Source: Blautia schinkii DSM 10518
GTDB lineage: Bacteria > Bacillota > Clostridia > Lachnospirales > Lachnospiraceae
Length of the DNA: 64,000 bases
Direction: 5' to 3'
NCBI GenBank assembly: GCA_000702025.1
Contig: JNKJ01000029.1
Location: 1-64,000 of the forward strand
The first letter of the stretch is position 1. Each line of letters starts with the position of its first letter. The notes below the pieces were generated by a model. The model saw only the letters and a list, made by a program, of their open reading frames with translations. It was not told the DNA's origin and made no database searches. Shown piece after piece: positions 20,537 through 30,149 of the stretch. A program made the translations under genes and the position numbers.

Positions 20537-22306
20537 ATGAGCAAAGGAACCATTAAAAAAGTAGCAGGACCGCTGGTCATCGCTGAGGGCATGAGAGACG
20601 CCAACATGTTTGACGTGGTTCGTGTAAGTAATCAGCGACTGATCGGTGAAATCATCGAGATGCATGGAGATGAGGCTTCCGTTCAGGTATATGAGGAAAC
20701 TTCCGGACTGAAACCGGGCGAACCGGTGGAATCCATGGAAGTGCCGCTGTCCGTAGAATTGGGGCCTGGTCTGATCGCCAGCATTTACGATGGTATCCAG
20801 CGTCCGCTTGACGATATCATGAAGGCAACTCAGAGCAATAACTTGAAGCGTGGTGTGGAGGTTCCCTCCTTAAAGCGCGACAAAAAATGGAATTTCGTTC
20901 CTGTGGCTAAGGTGGGAGAGGAAGTTCAGGGCGGCGACGTCCTGGGTACTGTGGAAGAGACGATCGTCGTTACACAGAAGATCATGGTTCCCCCGAATGT
21001 CAAGGGTGTAGTCAAAGAGATTAAAGCCGGAGAGTTTACCGTGGAGGAAGTAGTAGCGGTGCTTTCCACAGACGAGGGCGACAAGGAGCTGACCATGATG
21101 CAGAAATGGCCGGTACGCCGCGGACGTCCTTATAAGAAAAAACTCCCGCCGGAAATGCCGCTTGTAACGGGTCAGCGTGTAGTTGATACCATGTTCCCCA
21201 TTGCCAAGGGCGGTGTGGCAGCCGTTCCCGGACCTTTCGGAAGCGGTAAGACCGTTATCCAGCATCAGCTCGCAAAATGGGCGGAGGCTGACATCGTGGT
21301 TTACATCGGCTGCGGTGAGCGTGGAAATGAGATGACCGACGTTCTGAACGAGTTCCCGGAGTTGAAGGACCCGAAAACGGGACAGTCTCTGATGGAACGT
21401 ACTGTTTTGATCGCAAATACCTCCGATATGCCTGTTGCGGCTCGTGAGGCTTCCATTTATACTGGTATCACCATTGCAGAGTATTTCCGTGACATGGGCT
21501 ATTCCGTAGCTCTGATGGCAGACTCCACATCCCGTTGGGCAGAGGCTCTTCGTGAGATGTCCGGACGTCTGGAGGAGATGCCCGGTGAGGAAGGTTACCC
21601 TGCTTACCTGGGTTCCCGTCTGGCACAGTTCTACGAGCGTGCCGGCCACGTGATCTGCAGCGGTAAGGATGAGAGAGAAGGCGCACTGACAGCAATCGGC
21701 GCTGTATCGCCTCCGGGCGGTGATATTTCCGAGCCTGTTTCCCAGGCAACCCTTCGTATCGTAAAGGTGTTCTGGGGACTGGATTCCAACCTGGCTTACA
21801 AACGTCATTTCCCGGCTATCAACTGGCTGACCAGCTACTCCCTGTATCTGGATGATGTGGGACCATGGTTCAACGGACAGGTAGCTGAGGACTGGATGAG
21901 CCTCCGTCAGGGAATGATGACACTTCTGCAGGAAGAAGCAGAGCTGGAAGAAATCGTTAAGATGGTTGGTATGGATGCACTTTCACCGGGCGACCGCCTG
22001 AAGATGGAAGCTGCCCGTTCTATCCGTGAGGACTTCCTGCATCAGAACTCTTTCCATGAGATTGATACCTACACCTCACTGGAAAAACAGCATTACATGA
22101 TGCTTCTGGTGCTTGCATTCTACGAGTCCGGCAAGGAAGCGCTTGAAAAAGGCGCAAATATCAACGATATCGTAAAGATGGCGGTCCGTGAGAGGATTGG
22201 CCGTTACAAATATACGCAGGAGAATGACCTGAAGGCTGAGTACGAGGCAGTGAGCCGCGAGCTTGCCCAGGAAACTGCAAATCTTTTAGGAAAGGAGGAC
22301 CTGTAA
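20537..22306 (+). CDS. ntpA: V-type ATPase catalytic subunit A
   Basis: This 589-residue subunit hydrolyses or synthesises ATP. The P-loop [11 protein letters not shown] lies near residue 234. The family-specific non-homologous region lies at about 110-200, and [14 protein letters not shown] near 330 holds the Walker B neighbourhood. The ATG at 20537 is preceded by AGGTGA; a TTG 9 nt earlier overlaps that ribosome site. Subunit B follows after one base, typical of the A3B3 head genes. Confidence 0.97.
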   Translation: MSKGTIKKVAGPLVIAEGMRDANMFDVVRVSNQRLIGEIIEMHGDEASVQVYEETSGLKPGEPVESMEVPLSVELGPGLIASIYDGIQRPLDDIMKATQSNNLKRGVEVPSLKRDKKWNFVPVAKVGEEVQGGDVLGTVEETIVVTQKIMVPPNVKGVVKEIKAGEFTVEEVVAVLSTDEGDKELTMMQKWPVRRGRPYKKKLPPEMPLVTGQRVVDTMFPIAKGGVAAVPGPFGSGKTVIQHQLAKWAEADIVVYIGCGERGNEMTDVLNEFPELKDPKTGQSLMERTVLIANTSDMPVAAREASIYTGITIAEYFRDMGYSVALMADSTSRWAEALREMSGRLEEMPGEEGYPAYLGSRLAQFYERAGHVICSGKDEREGALTAIGAVSPPGGDISEPVSQATLRIVKVFWGLDSNLAYKRHFPAINWLTSYSLYLDDVGPWFNGQVAEDWMSLRQGMMTLLQEEAELEEIVKMVGMDALSPGDRLKMEAARSIREDFLHQNSFHEIDTYTSLEKQHYMMLLVLAFYESGKEALEKGANINDIVKMAVRERIGRYKYTQENDLKAEYEAVSRELAQETANLLGKEDL

Positions 22307-22307
22307 A

Positions 22308-23681
22308 ATGCCAAAAGAATATAGAACCATACAGGAGGTTGCCGGTCCTCTGATGCTGGTAAAGGGCGTAGAGAATGTTTCCTACGACGAGCTTGGTGAG
22401 ATCGAGCTTGCCGACGGCGAAACCAGACGCTGCAAGGTATTGGAAATCAACGGAAGCGATGCACTGGTACAGCTTTTCGAAAGCTCCACCGGTATCAACC
22501 TTTCCAACAGTAAGGTACGTTTCCTTGGAAGAAGCATGGAGCTTGGTGTCTCCGGAGATATGCTGGGACGAGTATTCGACGGACTTGGACGTCCCATTGA
22601 CGACGGCCCTGAGATTCTTCCTGAAGAACGCCGTGATATTAATGGTCTGCCGATGAACCCGGCTGCAAGAAGCTACCCGGAGGAGTTTATCCAGACAGGA
22701 GTTTCCGCAATCGACGGTCTGAACACCCTGGTTCGTGGACAGAAGCTGCCGATTTTCTCCGCATCCGGTCTGCCTCATGCACAGCTTGCTGCGCAGATTG
22801 CAAGACAGGCAAGAGTTCGCGGAACAAACGAGCAGTTCGCCGTTGTTTTCGCAGCTATGGGTATTACCTTCGAGGAGTCCAACTTCTTCGTAGAGAGCTT
22901 TAAAGAAACAGGTGCAATTGACAGAACAGTTCTTTTTATCAACTTGGCGAATGACCCGGCAGTAGAGCGTATCGCGACACCGCGTATGGCCCTGACCGCT
23001 GCAGAGTACCTTGCATTTGAAAAGAACATGCATGTCCTTGTAATCCTTACGGATATTACAAACTATGCGGACGCTCTGCGTGAGGTTTCCGCAGCCCGTA
23101 AAGAGGTTCCTGGACGCCGCGGTTATCCGGGATATATGTACACAGACCTTGCGTCTCTGTATGAGCGCGCAGGACGTCAGAAAGGCAAGAGCGGAAGTAT
23201 CACCATGATTCCGATCCTTACCATGCCTGAGGATGACAAGACTCATCCGATTCCTGACCTTACCGGATATATTACAGAGGGGCAGATCATTTTGAGCCGT
23301 GAGCTTTACCGTAAAGGTGTAACGCCGCCTATCGATGTTCTTCCGTCTCTGTCACGACTGAAGGATAAAGGTATCGGCGAGGGCAAGACACGCGCCGACC
23401 ACTCTAATACCATGAACCAGCTTTTTGCTGCGTATGCCCGTGGTAAGGAGGCGAAAGAGCTCATGACCATCTTAGGTGAGGCTGCTCTTTCCGATGTTGA
23501 CCTTATCTATGCGAAATTTGCAGATGCTTTTGAGCAGGAGTATGTTTCCCAGGGTTACATGGCGAACCGTGATATCGAGGAAACATTGAAGATTGGCTGG
23601 AAGCTGCTTTCCATCCTGCCGAGAAGCGAGTTGAAACGTATTGACGATAAATTCCTGGATGAATATTACGGGAAATATTAA
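22308..23681 (+). CDS. ntpB: V-type ATPase subunit B
   Basis: The 457-residue non-catalytic nucleotide-binding subunit lacks a canonical P-loop: the corresponding stretch reads [14 protein letters not shown] near residue 150. It carries the conserved [20 protein letters not shown] segment and the PSLSRL motif near 345. Three B subunits alternate with A in the head. AAAGGAGG lies just before the start, within the end of the A gene. Confidence 0.97.
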   Translation: MPKEYRTIQEVAGPLMLVKGVENVSYDELGEIELADGETRRCKVLEINGSDALVQLFESSTGINLSNSKVRFLGRSMELGVSGDMLGRVFDGLGRPIDDGPEILPEERRDINGLPMNPAARSYPEEFIQTGVSAIDGLNTLVRGQKLPIFSASGLPHAQLAAQIARQARVRGTNEQFAVVFAAMGITFEESNFFVESFKETGAIDRTVLFINLANDPAVERIATPRMALTAAEYLAFEKNMHVLVILTDITNYADALREVSAARKEVPGRRGYPGYMYTDLASLYERAGRQKGKSGSITMIPILTMPEDDKTHPIPDLTGYITEGQIILSRELYRKGVTPPIDVLPSLSRLKDKGIGEGKTRADHSNTMNQLFAAYARGKEAKELMTILGEAALSDVDLIYAKFADAFEQEYVSQGYMANRDIEETLKIGWKLLSILPRSELKRIDDKFLDEYYGKY

Positions 23682-23696
23682 AAGGGGGGATGATTT

Positions 23697-24368
23697 GTGG
23701 CATCTACACAGGTGAATCCTACCCGTATGGAGCTGACCAAACAGAAAAAGAAGCTGGTCACCGCAGTGCGCGGACATAAGCTTCTCAAAGACAAGCGTGA
23801 TGAGCTCATGCGCCAGTTTCTCGAACTGGTACGTGAGAACATGGAGCTTCGTCTGAAGGTAGAGGCCGGCATCCGCAGCGCCAATACCAACTTCGTCATT
23901 GCCAAAGCCGGTATGTCGGAGGAAACTCTGAACACCGCCCTGATGGCGCCGAAGCAGGAAGTATTCCTGGACACAGACAAGAAGAATGTCATGAGCGTGG
24001 ATATCCCGGTCTTTGAGTATAAGACAAGGACTGCGGACGCAAATGATATCTATTCTTATGGCTTTGCCTTTACCTCCAGCGATCTGGACGGAGCAGTGAA
24101 ATCCCTGGCGGATGTGCTGCCGGATATGCTGCGCCTGGCCGAGGTGGAAAAGGCCTGCCAGCTCATGTCTGCGGAGATAGAGAAGACGCGCCGCCGTGTA
24201 AACGCGCTGGAGCATGTCATCATTCCGGAGGCTCAGAGAAATATTAAGTATATTACCATGAAATTGGATGAGAACGAGAGAAGTACGCAGATTCGTCTGA
24301 TGAAGGTAAAAGATATGATGCTTGAGGAGGCTCACCACTACAAGGAGCGGCCTGCAAGAGAAGCGTAA
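23697..24368 (+). CDS. ntpD: V-type ATPase subunit D (central shaft)
   Basis: The 223-residue coiled-coil shaft subunit begins with the typical VNPTRMELTKQKKKL and ends with a long second helix containing VNALEHVIIPEAQRNIKYI. It rotates inside the A3B3 head. It starts with GTG behind AAAGGGGGGA and is the last gene, followed by a terminator 60 nt on. Confidence 0.95.
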   Translation: MASTQVNPTRMELTKQKKKLVTAVRGHKLLKDKRDELMRQFLELVRENMELRLKVEAGIRSANTNFVIAKAGMSEETLNTALMAPKQEVFLDTDKKNVMSVDIPVFEYKTRTADANDIYSYGFAFTSSDLDGAVKSLADVLPDMLRLAEVEKACQLMSAEIEKTRRRVNALEHVIIPEAQRNIKYITMKLDENERSTQIRLMKVKDMMLEEAHHYKERPAREA

Positions 24369-24428
24369 GGATATCCGGCTGGCAATGGTCCTGCCGGTGT
24401 CAGGTAAAGATTGAATGCAATATGTATG

Positions 24429-24468
24429 CCGGGGATACGAACTGAAAGGTACGTATCCCCGGTTTTTT
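24429..24468 (+). terminator. Terminator of the V-ATPase operon
   Basis: The perfect arms CCGGGGATACG and CGTATCCCCGG are followed by TTTTTT. Confidence 0.95.
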
Positions 24469-24532
24469 AATGTATAATGATGATTTTATCTTTTGTGGGA
24501 GGGTAAGAAGCTGTAGGTATATGTAAGTGTGT

Positions 24533-25438
24533 CTACAGGTGGTATTCCTTTAGCAGTTTGGCACAATAGGCGGGCTCCTGTGTTATTTTCGCTATTTCAT
24601 TGTTTCTGTTCTCTGCTATTAGGATGGAAACGAGGGAAAGGATACTTGCCTGGCCTAGTTCGAGACCCTGCTTTTTGCCTAACTCAAGACCTTGCTTTTT
24701 GCCTAACTCAAGACCCTGCTTTTTACCAATCCGCAGACCTTCTTGTCTGTTTTCGATTATTTTGTCGGCAAATAAATCATATAAAGCTTCACACATAATA
24801 AGTTCACCTTCCTTCGAGATAAGATTGGCATGGATAAAGGCATTCATAAAATTCTGGTATTCCGGGTCCTCCTGGTGTGTTTCGTAGGCGTTAGCTAATT
24901 CCCTAACCGGAGTCTTCTCATTCAGCTGATTGGTAAGGCAGCGAAGCCAAAGATATCTGTCAGGCGGAAGCTCAGGGAGAATGATTACCTGTATGGGGAG
25001 TATCCCTATGTCTATATGATAAACTCCAGGCATAATTTTTGCAAGAGCTTTAGAATATTTTGTTCTAAAATGCGAAGCTAGTTTTCTGGGAAACTTGTGC
25101 GAAATGAGGGTGAGCGTGATATCGTCCAGATGAGAGGGAAGCTTCAGATAATCGGGAAGAGAAAAAACATAAGAGAGAGCCTTATAGAAGTTTGAGACAC
25201 GCATAGATTCGCCAGGACCTTTATAGTCGATTACATTGTATTGCTTAAAAAATGCGGCGATGGGGGAATCTATGGGAGGACTGTTGGATTTTTTGATGAT
25301 CAGGCAGTCGATGCGCCGCGGACCGGTATTCAAGGTGAGCTCAGTAGAAAAGGAAAGAATATCCGAATAATCGCTAAGCTCGATTTTTAAACCGGAAATC
25401 AGGGCGGAATGCCAGTTTACCTTATACTTGCCGGACAA
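24533..25438 (-). CDS. PD-(D/E)XK nuclease-like protein with octapeptide repeats
   Basis: The 301-residue protein resembles the Rpn/transposase-like PD-(D/E)XK group common in gut Clostridia. An N-terminal nuclease-like core contains RRIDCLIIKK near residue 40, with a possible Asp...Lys catalytic pair. A helical middle follows, then near-identical 8-residue repeats (GKKQGLEL) at about 238-264, and a short tail. True Rpn proteins promote RecA-independent recombination; this one may be diverged or inactive. It is a lone gene between two terminators. Family placement is moderate. Confidence 0.7.
   Translation of the reverse strand: MSGKYKVNWHSALISGLKIELSDYSDILSFSTELTLNTGPRRIDCLIIKKSNSPPIDSPIAAFFKQYNVIDYKGPGESMRVSNFYKALSYVFSLPDYLKLPSHLDDITLTLISHKFPRKLASHFRTKYSKALAKIMPGVYHIDIGILPIQVIILPELPPDRYLWLRCLTNQLNEKTPVRELANAYETHQEDPEYQNFMNAFIHANLISKEGELIMCEALYDLFADKIIENRQEGLRIGKKQGLELGKKQGLELGKKQGLELGQASILSLVSILIAENRNNEIAKITQEPAYCAKLLKEYHL
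24655..24735. repeat. 24-bp tandem repeats inside the nuclease-like gene
   Basis: Three near-identical 24-bp units containing AACTCAAGACC and GCTTTTTGCCT, plus a diverged fourth, encode eight-residue repeats. As 24 is a multiple of three, gain or loss of units keeps the frame and only changes linker length. Confidence 0.85.
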
Positions 25439-25825
25439 ATGAGACCTCCTTTGCCAAAGAATTATAAAGGTTGGACATGTAGAATGGATTTTTGCATTGT
25501 AACTGAGAAAGTACTAAGTAATTACGATAGATTGATAGATAGAAATTTCAGAAGAGTCATAGAAGTATTGTAGAGATTATACAATAGAGAGGTAATGATA
25601 TCAAGCGTTAAATTTGTGACATATCGACAGATGAACGGTTGCAGACACATTATAAGACGCTATATAGTATTGTGAAAATCTGGTTAAATTTCAAAATGTT
25701 TCTGTTCTAAGATTGGGTTTTATGATATAATCTACTAAATATCCGCTTTACAACCAGAGATATGATGACGTAAGATGATGATATTTTTGCATATTGGGTG
25801 CACCAGAATTTAGGAGGTAATATTT
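25439..25825. other. Gene-free AT-rich region upstream of mgsA
   Basis: No plausible gene is seen in this gap. A TATAAT at 25726-25731 about 95 nt before mgsA is the best -10 candidate, with only a weak -35 (TGTTCT). The distal part lies upstream of the divergent nuclease-like gene and may hold its promoter. Confidence 0.4.
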
Positions 25826-26305
25826 ATGAATATGGATAACGAATATATTCCGTTTACAATCGGAAAACAGAAAAGAATCGCTTTAATCGCCCACGATGGC
25901 AAGAAACAGGAGCTGATTGAGTGGTGTAATGAGAATAAGGAGATTCTGCAGAAGCATTTTCTGTGCGGAACAGGAACTACGGCGAGATTGATTGCCGATT
26001 ACACCGGGCTTCCGGTGAAAGGTTATAACAGCGGCCCGTTGGGCGGTGACCAGCAGATTGGAGCGAAGATTGTGGAAGGTAGCATTGATTTGGTTGTATT
26101 CTTCTCCGACCCGCTTGAGGCCCAGCCCCATGACCCGGATGTAAAGGCGCTGCTTCGAATTGCCCAGGTATATGATATTCCTATGGCAAACAACAAGTCT
26201 ACCGCAGATTTTATTATCACCTCTTCCTACATGAATGAGGAATATGTACATGAGGTTCTGAATTTTAACAGAAACGTAGAAAATCGTGTGAATGCCATGA
26301 AATAA
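25826..26305 (+). CDS. mgsA: Methylglyoxal synthase
   Basis: The enzyme converts dihydroxyacetone phosphate to methylglyoxal and phosphate, an overflow bypass of lower glycolysis. The 159 residues include IALIAHDGKK, GTGTTARLI, SGPLGGDQQIG and SDPLEAQPHDPDVKALLR, covering the phosphate site and catalytic Asp and His residues. TTAGGAGGTAATATTT precedes the ATG; a second ATG two codons on is possible. It is monocistronic, with a terminator behind it. Confidence 0.97.
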   Translation: MNMDNEYIPFTIGKQKRIALIAHDGKKQELIEWCNENKEILQKHFLCGTGTTARLIADYTGLPVKGYNSGPLGGDQQIGAKIVEGSIDLVVFFSDPLEAQPHDPDVKALLRIAQVYDIPMANNKSTADFIITSSYMNEEYVHEVLNFNRNVENRVNAMK

Positions 26306-26353
26306 AATAGTCGAGGTGACTGTAAAAGTAGCCGGGGTAATTGCAAAAAAATA

Positions 26354-26408
26354 GACGGGTTTCACACCAATGATATTTATGTCACTGGTGTGGCAACCCG
26401 TCTTTTTT
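26354..26408 (+). terminator. Terminator of mgsA
   Basis: A long stem (GACGGGTT-CACACCA against TGGTGTG-AACCCGTC) with small bulges is followed by six Ts. Confidence 0.92.
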
Positions 26409-26589
26409 ACATATTGGAAAAATAATCTAATTAGTTCCAAACGATACATTATAACTATCCTCGTATATAAAACACTCCGAGAGGATTGCGCTGCGGCGAA
26501 AAGGAATTATGCCGCTTAGGTGCCCTATGAGTTTAAATGGACTTAAATCAACTATAATAGGACTTAACTATAATAGCCTTAAATTGAAC

Positions 26590-27954
26590 TCAAGCAGCCT
26601 CTTTAGATAATCCCCTGTGCAGTCTCCGCAGGAAAAACGCGCAGATAATAATAGACACCAAAGACGCCGCGGGCGCCGCCAGACCCATAGGGTAAAGTGA
26701 ATCCGCGGTATAGCGGCTGAGTACATAGGTCACCGGGATTCGTACTGCAAAGGTTGCGACCATACTGTGTGCAAAGGAAATGATTGATTTTCCGTAGCTG
26801 TTAAAATATGCGTTAATGCAGAACACAAAGCTAACCAGTATGCAGTCAATCGTATAGGCACGCAGATATTGGCCGGCAGCAGTGACCACAGCCTGATCCT
26901 TTGAGAATATCTGCGGCAGCGCTTCCGGGAAAAACTGGGTAAAGACACACATCACAATACCGATGACAAGCGAGTACAATATTCCGAAATGCAGGGATTG
27001 TCTTGCACGCTTTGCCTGTCCTGCGCCGAGGTTCTGCGCGGACATGGTAGCCACCGCAGAAGAAAATGCCCCGGTGGGCAGCATGGCAAAGACAATCACC
27101 TTTTCCACCACGCCAACCGCTGCTGATGCTACCAGACCGAGTGTGTTCACAATGGCCGTGATCACCAGGAAGGACACATTCACAAGTGCATCCTGAATGG
27201 CGAGCGGTACACCTACTTTAAGTATGGCTGATGCATCATTCTTATCAAGCCGGATATCGCGGCGAGTGAAAGCAAAGGGCAGGCCCTTTTTCTTCATGAA
27301 CACCAGGAAAGCCAGGAAACTCACAGTCTGGGCTACAACTGTGGCCACGGCGGCTCCGGCCGCTCCCATATTCATTGCTCCCGCAAGCAGGAAATCTCCT
27401 GCGATATTTACAATACAAGCGATGATAATAAAGTAAACCGGTGTCTTGGAGTCCCCGATTCCGCGGAAAATACCGCTCACAGCGTTATAACCGATGATAA
27501 AGGGAATACCGCAGGCACAGATAAATATATATTCCCTGGCAAAAGGTACAGCCTGGGCAGGTGTCTCCATAAGTGCTACTGCCTGATTGGTCAGCAGAGC
27601 CATCAAAGGAGAAAGTATTGCCGCCAAAATGACAAACAATACAGCCAGAGTACCCACGGCACTCGCTGCTTTTCGTGCATTCCTCTCACCGATACGTCTG
27701 GCGATGAGAACCGTACCTCCGGTAGAGATGCCAAGGATGATTCCTGTTATGGTCTGCATCACCTGACTTCCAATCGCCACCGCCGACACAGCCGCAGACC
27801 CCGCGTACTGCCCAACAACAAAAAGATCTACGGCACCATACAGCGCCTGCAGAAAGCTCGCCGCCATAAAAGGCATGGCGAATTTCAACAGCGCAGTGCT
27901 GATTTTTCCGTCCAATAATTCATTTTTCTGTGATAGCTGCTCTGTTTTTTCCAA
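26590..27954 (-). CDS. MATE-family efflux transporter
   Basis: The 454-residue protein has twelve predicted membrane helices in two homologous halves, the normal MATE length. These antiporters export drugs or metabolites using Na+ or H+ gradients. The N-terminal half contains YGAVDLFVVGQYAG and the corresponding second-half segment is IQDALVNVSFLV near residue 255. AAGGAGGTTTCAATT precedes the start. The leader has its own promoter and a terminator, so expression is probably attenuated by a ligand. Confidence 0.93.
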   Translation of the reverse strand: MEKTEQLSQKNELLDGKISTALLKFAMPFMAASFLQALYGAVDLFVVGQYAGSAAVSAVAIGSQVMQTITGIILGISTGGTVLIARRIGERNARKAASAVGTLAVLFVILAAILSPLMALLTNQAVALMETPAQAVPFAREYIFICACGIPFIIGYNAVSGIFRGIGDSKTPVYFIIIACIVNIAGDFLLAGAMNMGAAGAAVATVVAQTVSFLAFLVFMKKKGLPFAFTRRDIRLDKNDASAILKVGVPLAIQDALVNVSFLVITAIVNTLGLVASAAVGVVEKVIVFAMLPTGAFSSAVATMSAQNLGAGQAKRARQSLHFGILYSLVIGIVMCVFTQFFPEALPQIFSKDQAVVTAAGQYLRAYTIDCILVSFVFCINAYFNSYGKSIISFAHSMVATFAVRIPVTYVLSRYTADSLYPMGLAAPAASLVSIIICAFFLRRLHRGLSKEAA

Positions 27955-27986
27955 TTGAAACCTCCTTGATTTAAGTATGTGATATC

Positions 27987-28036
27987 AAAAAAAGCCGGAT
28001 AAGGGAGCAGGAGTTTCACCCGCCATCTTATCCAGC
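27987..28036 (-). terminator. Leader terminator upstream of the MATE gene
   Basis: On the minus strand GCTGGATAAG pairs with CTTATCCGGC, with an inner GCGGG/CCTGC hairpin, followed by seven Ts. It lies between the promoter and the ribosome site, so it must be read through for expression. Confidence 0.88.
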
Positions 28037-28073
28037 CTGCAATTTCAAGAATTACCAGCCCTCCGATGAGCAA
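27987..28073 (-). promoter_or_regulatory. Attenuator leader of the MATE gene, possible guanidine-IV riboswitch
   Basis: The transcript of about 85 nt between the predicted start site and the terminator contains a GGAGGGCTGG stretch. It also has a small AATT/AATT stem and a segment that could compete with the terminator arm. Guanidine-IV (mepA-motif) riboswitches are known before MATE exporters in Clostridia and act by transcription attenuation. Context fits; the aptamer consensus was not verified. Confidence 0.45.
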
Positions 28074-28077
28074 AAAA

Positions 28078-28106
28078 ATATTACCACGACAAATACATAA
28101 AGTCAA
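28078..28106 (-). promoter_or_regulatory. Promoter of the MATE leader
   Basis: Read on the minus strand, TTGACT and TAATAT are separated by exactly 17 bp. Confidence 0.82.
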
Positions 28107-28188
28107 GCCCTCCGTTGGCTAAGGAAAAAAATCGGTTGGCTAAACAAAGAATTTCCAAATTTTTTTTGCGCTTTAACGCATAAATGCG

Positions 28189-28218
28189 TTGACACAACAA
28201 GCCCGCCGGGGTTACAAT
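28189..28218 (+). promoter_or_regulatory. Promoter of the ior operon
   Basis: A perfect TTGACA is followed after 18 bp by TACAAT (or 17 bp by TTACAA). Transcription would start near 28225, just at the beginning of the enclosed-stem leader. Confidence 0.75.
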
Positions 28219-28227
28219 TAAATACTA

Positions 28228-28345
28228 GGGTGACCAGACAAATATGGACCGGAGCCGGGCAGCGGCACAGGCGTGCCGGGCTTTTTCTGATATCGGGCGC
28301 AGAGTGCTGTCCGCCGCCGTCCGGCCCCTATTTGTCTGGCCACTC
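28228..28345 (+). promoter_or_regulatory. Enclosed three-way-junction-like leader of the ior operon
   Basis: Two 26-nt arms (28228-28253 and 28320-28345) pair at 22 Watson-Crick positions plus one G-U. They enclose about 66 nt with two inner hairpins. The first, CGGCAC/GTGCCG, is followed shortly by TTTTT and resembles a terminator; the second has GGCG/CGCC arms. The layout suggests a ligand-sensing leader, but no known riboswitch consensus was recognised. A small inserted inverted-repeat element is the alternative. Confidence 0.55.
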
Positions 28346-28369
28346 AAGAGGATTGCAAGGAGGTAACCT

Positions 28370-30145
28370 ATGAAGAAATTAATGACCGGCGATGAAGCCA
28401 TCGCCAGAGGGGCATACGAAGCCGGTGTCAGCTATGCGTCAGCGTATCCGGGGACACCGAGCACAGAAATTCTGGAAAATATTTCTACATATAAAGAAAT
28501 TTATGCAGAGTGGGCTCCCAATGAAAAGGTAGCTATGGAGTCTGCAATCGGAGCATCCGTGGCAGGCCTGCGCAGCATGGTATCCATGAAGCACGTAGGC
28601 ATGAACGTAGCGGCTGACCCGATGTTTACCTGGGCCTACATGGGCGTGAACGGCGGAAATGTCATCATCACCGCTGACGAACCCGGTATGTTCTCCTCAC
28701 AGAACGAGCAGGACAACCGCAATTATGCAAAAGCAGCAAAGATTGCCATGCTGGAGCCTTCCGACAGCCAGGAGTGCATCGACATGGTAAAGGCAGCCTA
28801 TGTTTTAGGCGAGGAGTTTGACACGCCGTTTATCGTTCGTCTCACGACTCGTATCTGCCATTCCAAATCCATCGTAGAATTAAAGGACCGCAAGGATGTT
28901 CCGGCTAAGACCTGGGATAAGAATCCTGCGAAATATGTGTGTCTTCCGGCAATCGCCCGCAATCTGCGTGTGAAATTAGAGGAGCGCATGAAAAAGCTTG
29001 CGGCTTACAGCGAGACTTCCCCCTTTAACCGTGTGGAAATGGGAGATACCAAGATTGGTGTGATCGCATCCGGTGTATGCTATTATTACGCAAAAGAAGT
29101 ATTCGGCGACAATGCTTCTTATCTGAAGCTCGGATTTACCAATCCGCTTCCGGCAGGACTCATCAAGGATTTCTGCAGCAAAGTGGAAAAAGTCTATATC
29201 CTTGAGGAGAACGACCCCTATATTGAGGAGTTTGTGAAACAGCAGGGCTGTGCCTGCATCGGCAAGGAGCTCTTCCCGGCTTACGGCGAGATGACTCCGG
29301 ACGTGATTCGTGCGTGTGTGAGCGGGACACCGAATAAGACCATAGAGTTTGACAAGAGCAAGCTTATTAACCGTGCGCCTACTTTCTGTGCAGGATGTCC
29401 TCACAGAGGCGTATTCTACCGTTTAGGCAAGCGCAAGGATATTATGATCAGCGGAGATATCGGCTGCTATACCTTAGCAGCAGGCAAACCGTACAATGCC
29501 ATGGATTCCACTGTCTGCATGGGAGCCAGCATCAGCCTTGGACACGGCGCGCAGAGAGCGTTTAATGCCCAGGGTACCGGCCGCAGAGTCGTGACTGTGC
29601 TGGGAGATTCTACTTTCTTCCATACAGGAATCAACTCTTTGATCAACACGGTTTACAACAAGAGCAATACCGTCAATATCATTCTTGACAACCGCATCAC
29701 AGGTATGACAGGCCACCAGGAGAATCCGGGAACCGGCTATACCGCCAAGGGTGAGGAAACAACACTTATTAAAATCGAGGATCTTGTGCGTGCAATCGGC
29801 GTGAAGCATGTGTATGTCATTGACCCGAATAACCTGCAGGAAGTAGATGACACACTTGATAAATGTCTGGCGCTTGACGAACCGTCCGTGATCATCACAC
29901 GCTGGCCCTGCGTGCTCAAGAAATTCTCTAAAGAGGATAAGGGTGAGTTTGATGATCTTTTCACCACTAAGAACAAAGTGGACGAGGACAAGTGTATTGG
30001 ATGCCGCCTCTGCCTGAAAGCAGGCTGTCCGGCAATGTCTTATGATAAAGAAAACAAAAAGATACGCATCAACCGTGCACAGTGCGTGGGCTGTGATGTC
30101 TGCACACAGGTCTGCCCGAAAGACGCGATTGTGAAGGAGGATTAA
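28370..30145 (+). CDS. iorA: Indolepyruvate ferredoxin oxidoreductase, alpha subunit
   Basis: With IorB the enzyme oxidatively decarboxylates arylpyruvates (from Trp, Phe, Tyr) to aryl-acetyl-CoA and reduces ferredoxin. The 591 residues comprise an N-terminal pyrimidine-binding domain, a TPP-binding domain with GDIGCYTLA and LGDSTFFHTG near 365-425, and two C-terminal 4Fe-4S motifs (CIGCRLCLKAGCP and CVGCDVCTQVCP). AAGGAGG precedes the ATG. The beta subunit follows after 4 nt. It needs TPP, CoA and anaerobic conditions. Confidence 0.96.
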   Translation: MKKLMTGDEAIARGAYEAGVSYASAYPGTPSTEILENISTYKEIYAEWAPNEKVAMESAIGASVAGLRSMVSMKHVGMNVAADPMFTWAYMGVNGGNVIITADEPGMFSSQNEQDNRNYAKAAKIAMLEPSDSQECIDMVKAAYVLGEEFDTPFIVRLTTRICHSKSIVELKDRKDVPAKTWDKNPAKYVCLPAIARNLRVKLEERMKKLAAYSETSPFNRVEMGDTKIGVIASGVCYYYAKEVFGDNASYLKLGFTNPLPAGLIKDFCSKVEKVYILEENDPYIEEFVKQQGCACIGKELFPAYGEMTPDVIRACVSGTPNKTIEFDKSKLINRAPTFCAGCPHRGVFYRLGKRKDIMISGDIGCYTLAAGKPYNAMDSTVCMGASISLGHGAQRAFNAQGTGRRVVTVLGDSTFFHTGINSLINTVYNKSNTVNIILDNRITGMTGHQENPGTGYTAKGEETTLIKIEDLVRAIGVKHVYVIDPNNLQEVDDTLDKCLALDEPSVIITRWPCVLKKFSKEDKGEFDDLFTTKNKVDEDKCIGCRLCLKAGCPAMSYDKENKKIRINRAQCVGCDVCTQVCPKDAIVKED

Positions 30146-30149
30146 TGCC

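Noticed and set aside
24655..24735. Regularly repeated 24-bp units considered as a CRISPR array
   Set aside because: Repeats are directly adjacent without spacers and encode an in-frame octapeptide inside a gene; no cas genes are present.
27885..28106. A 73-codon frame over the MATE leader as a leader peptide
   Set aside because: Its start would lie within the promoter, upstream of the predicted transcription start, and it runs through the terminator and into the MATE gene in another frame.
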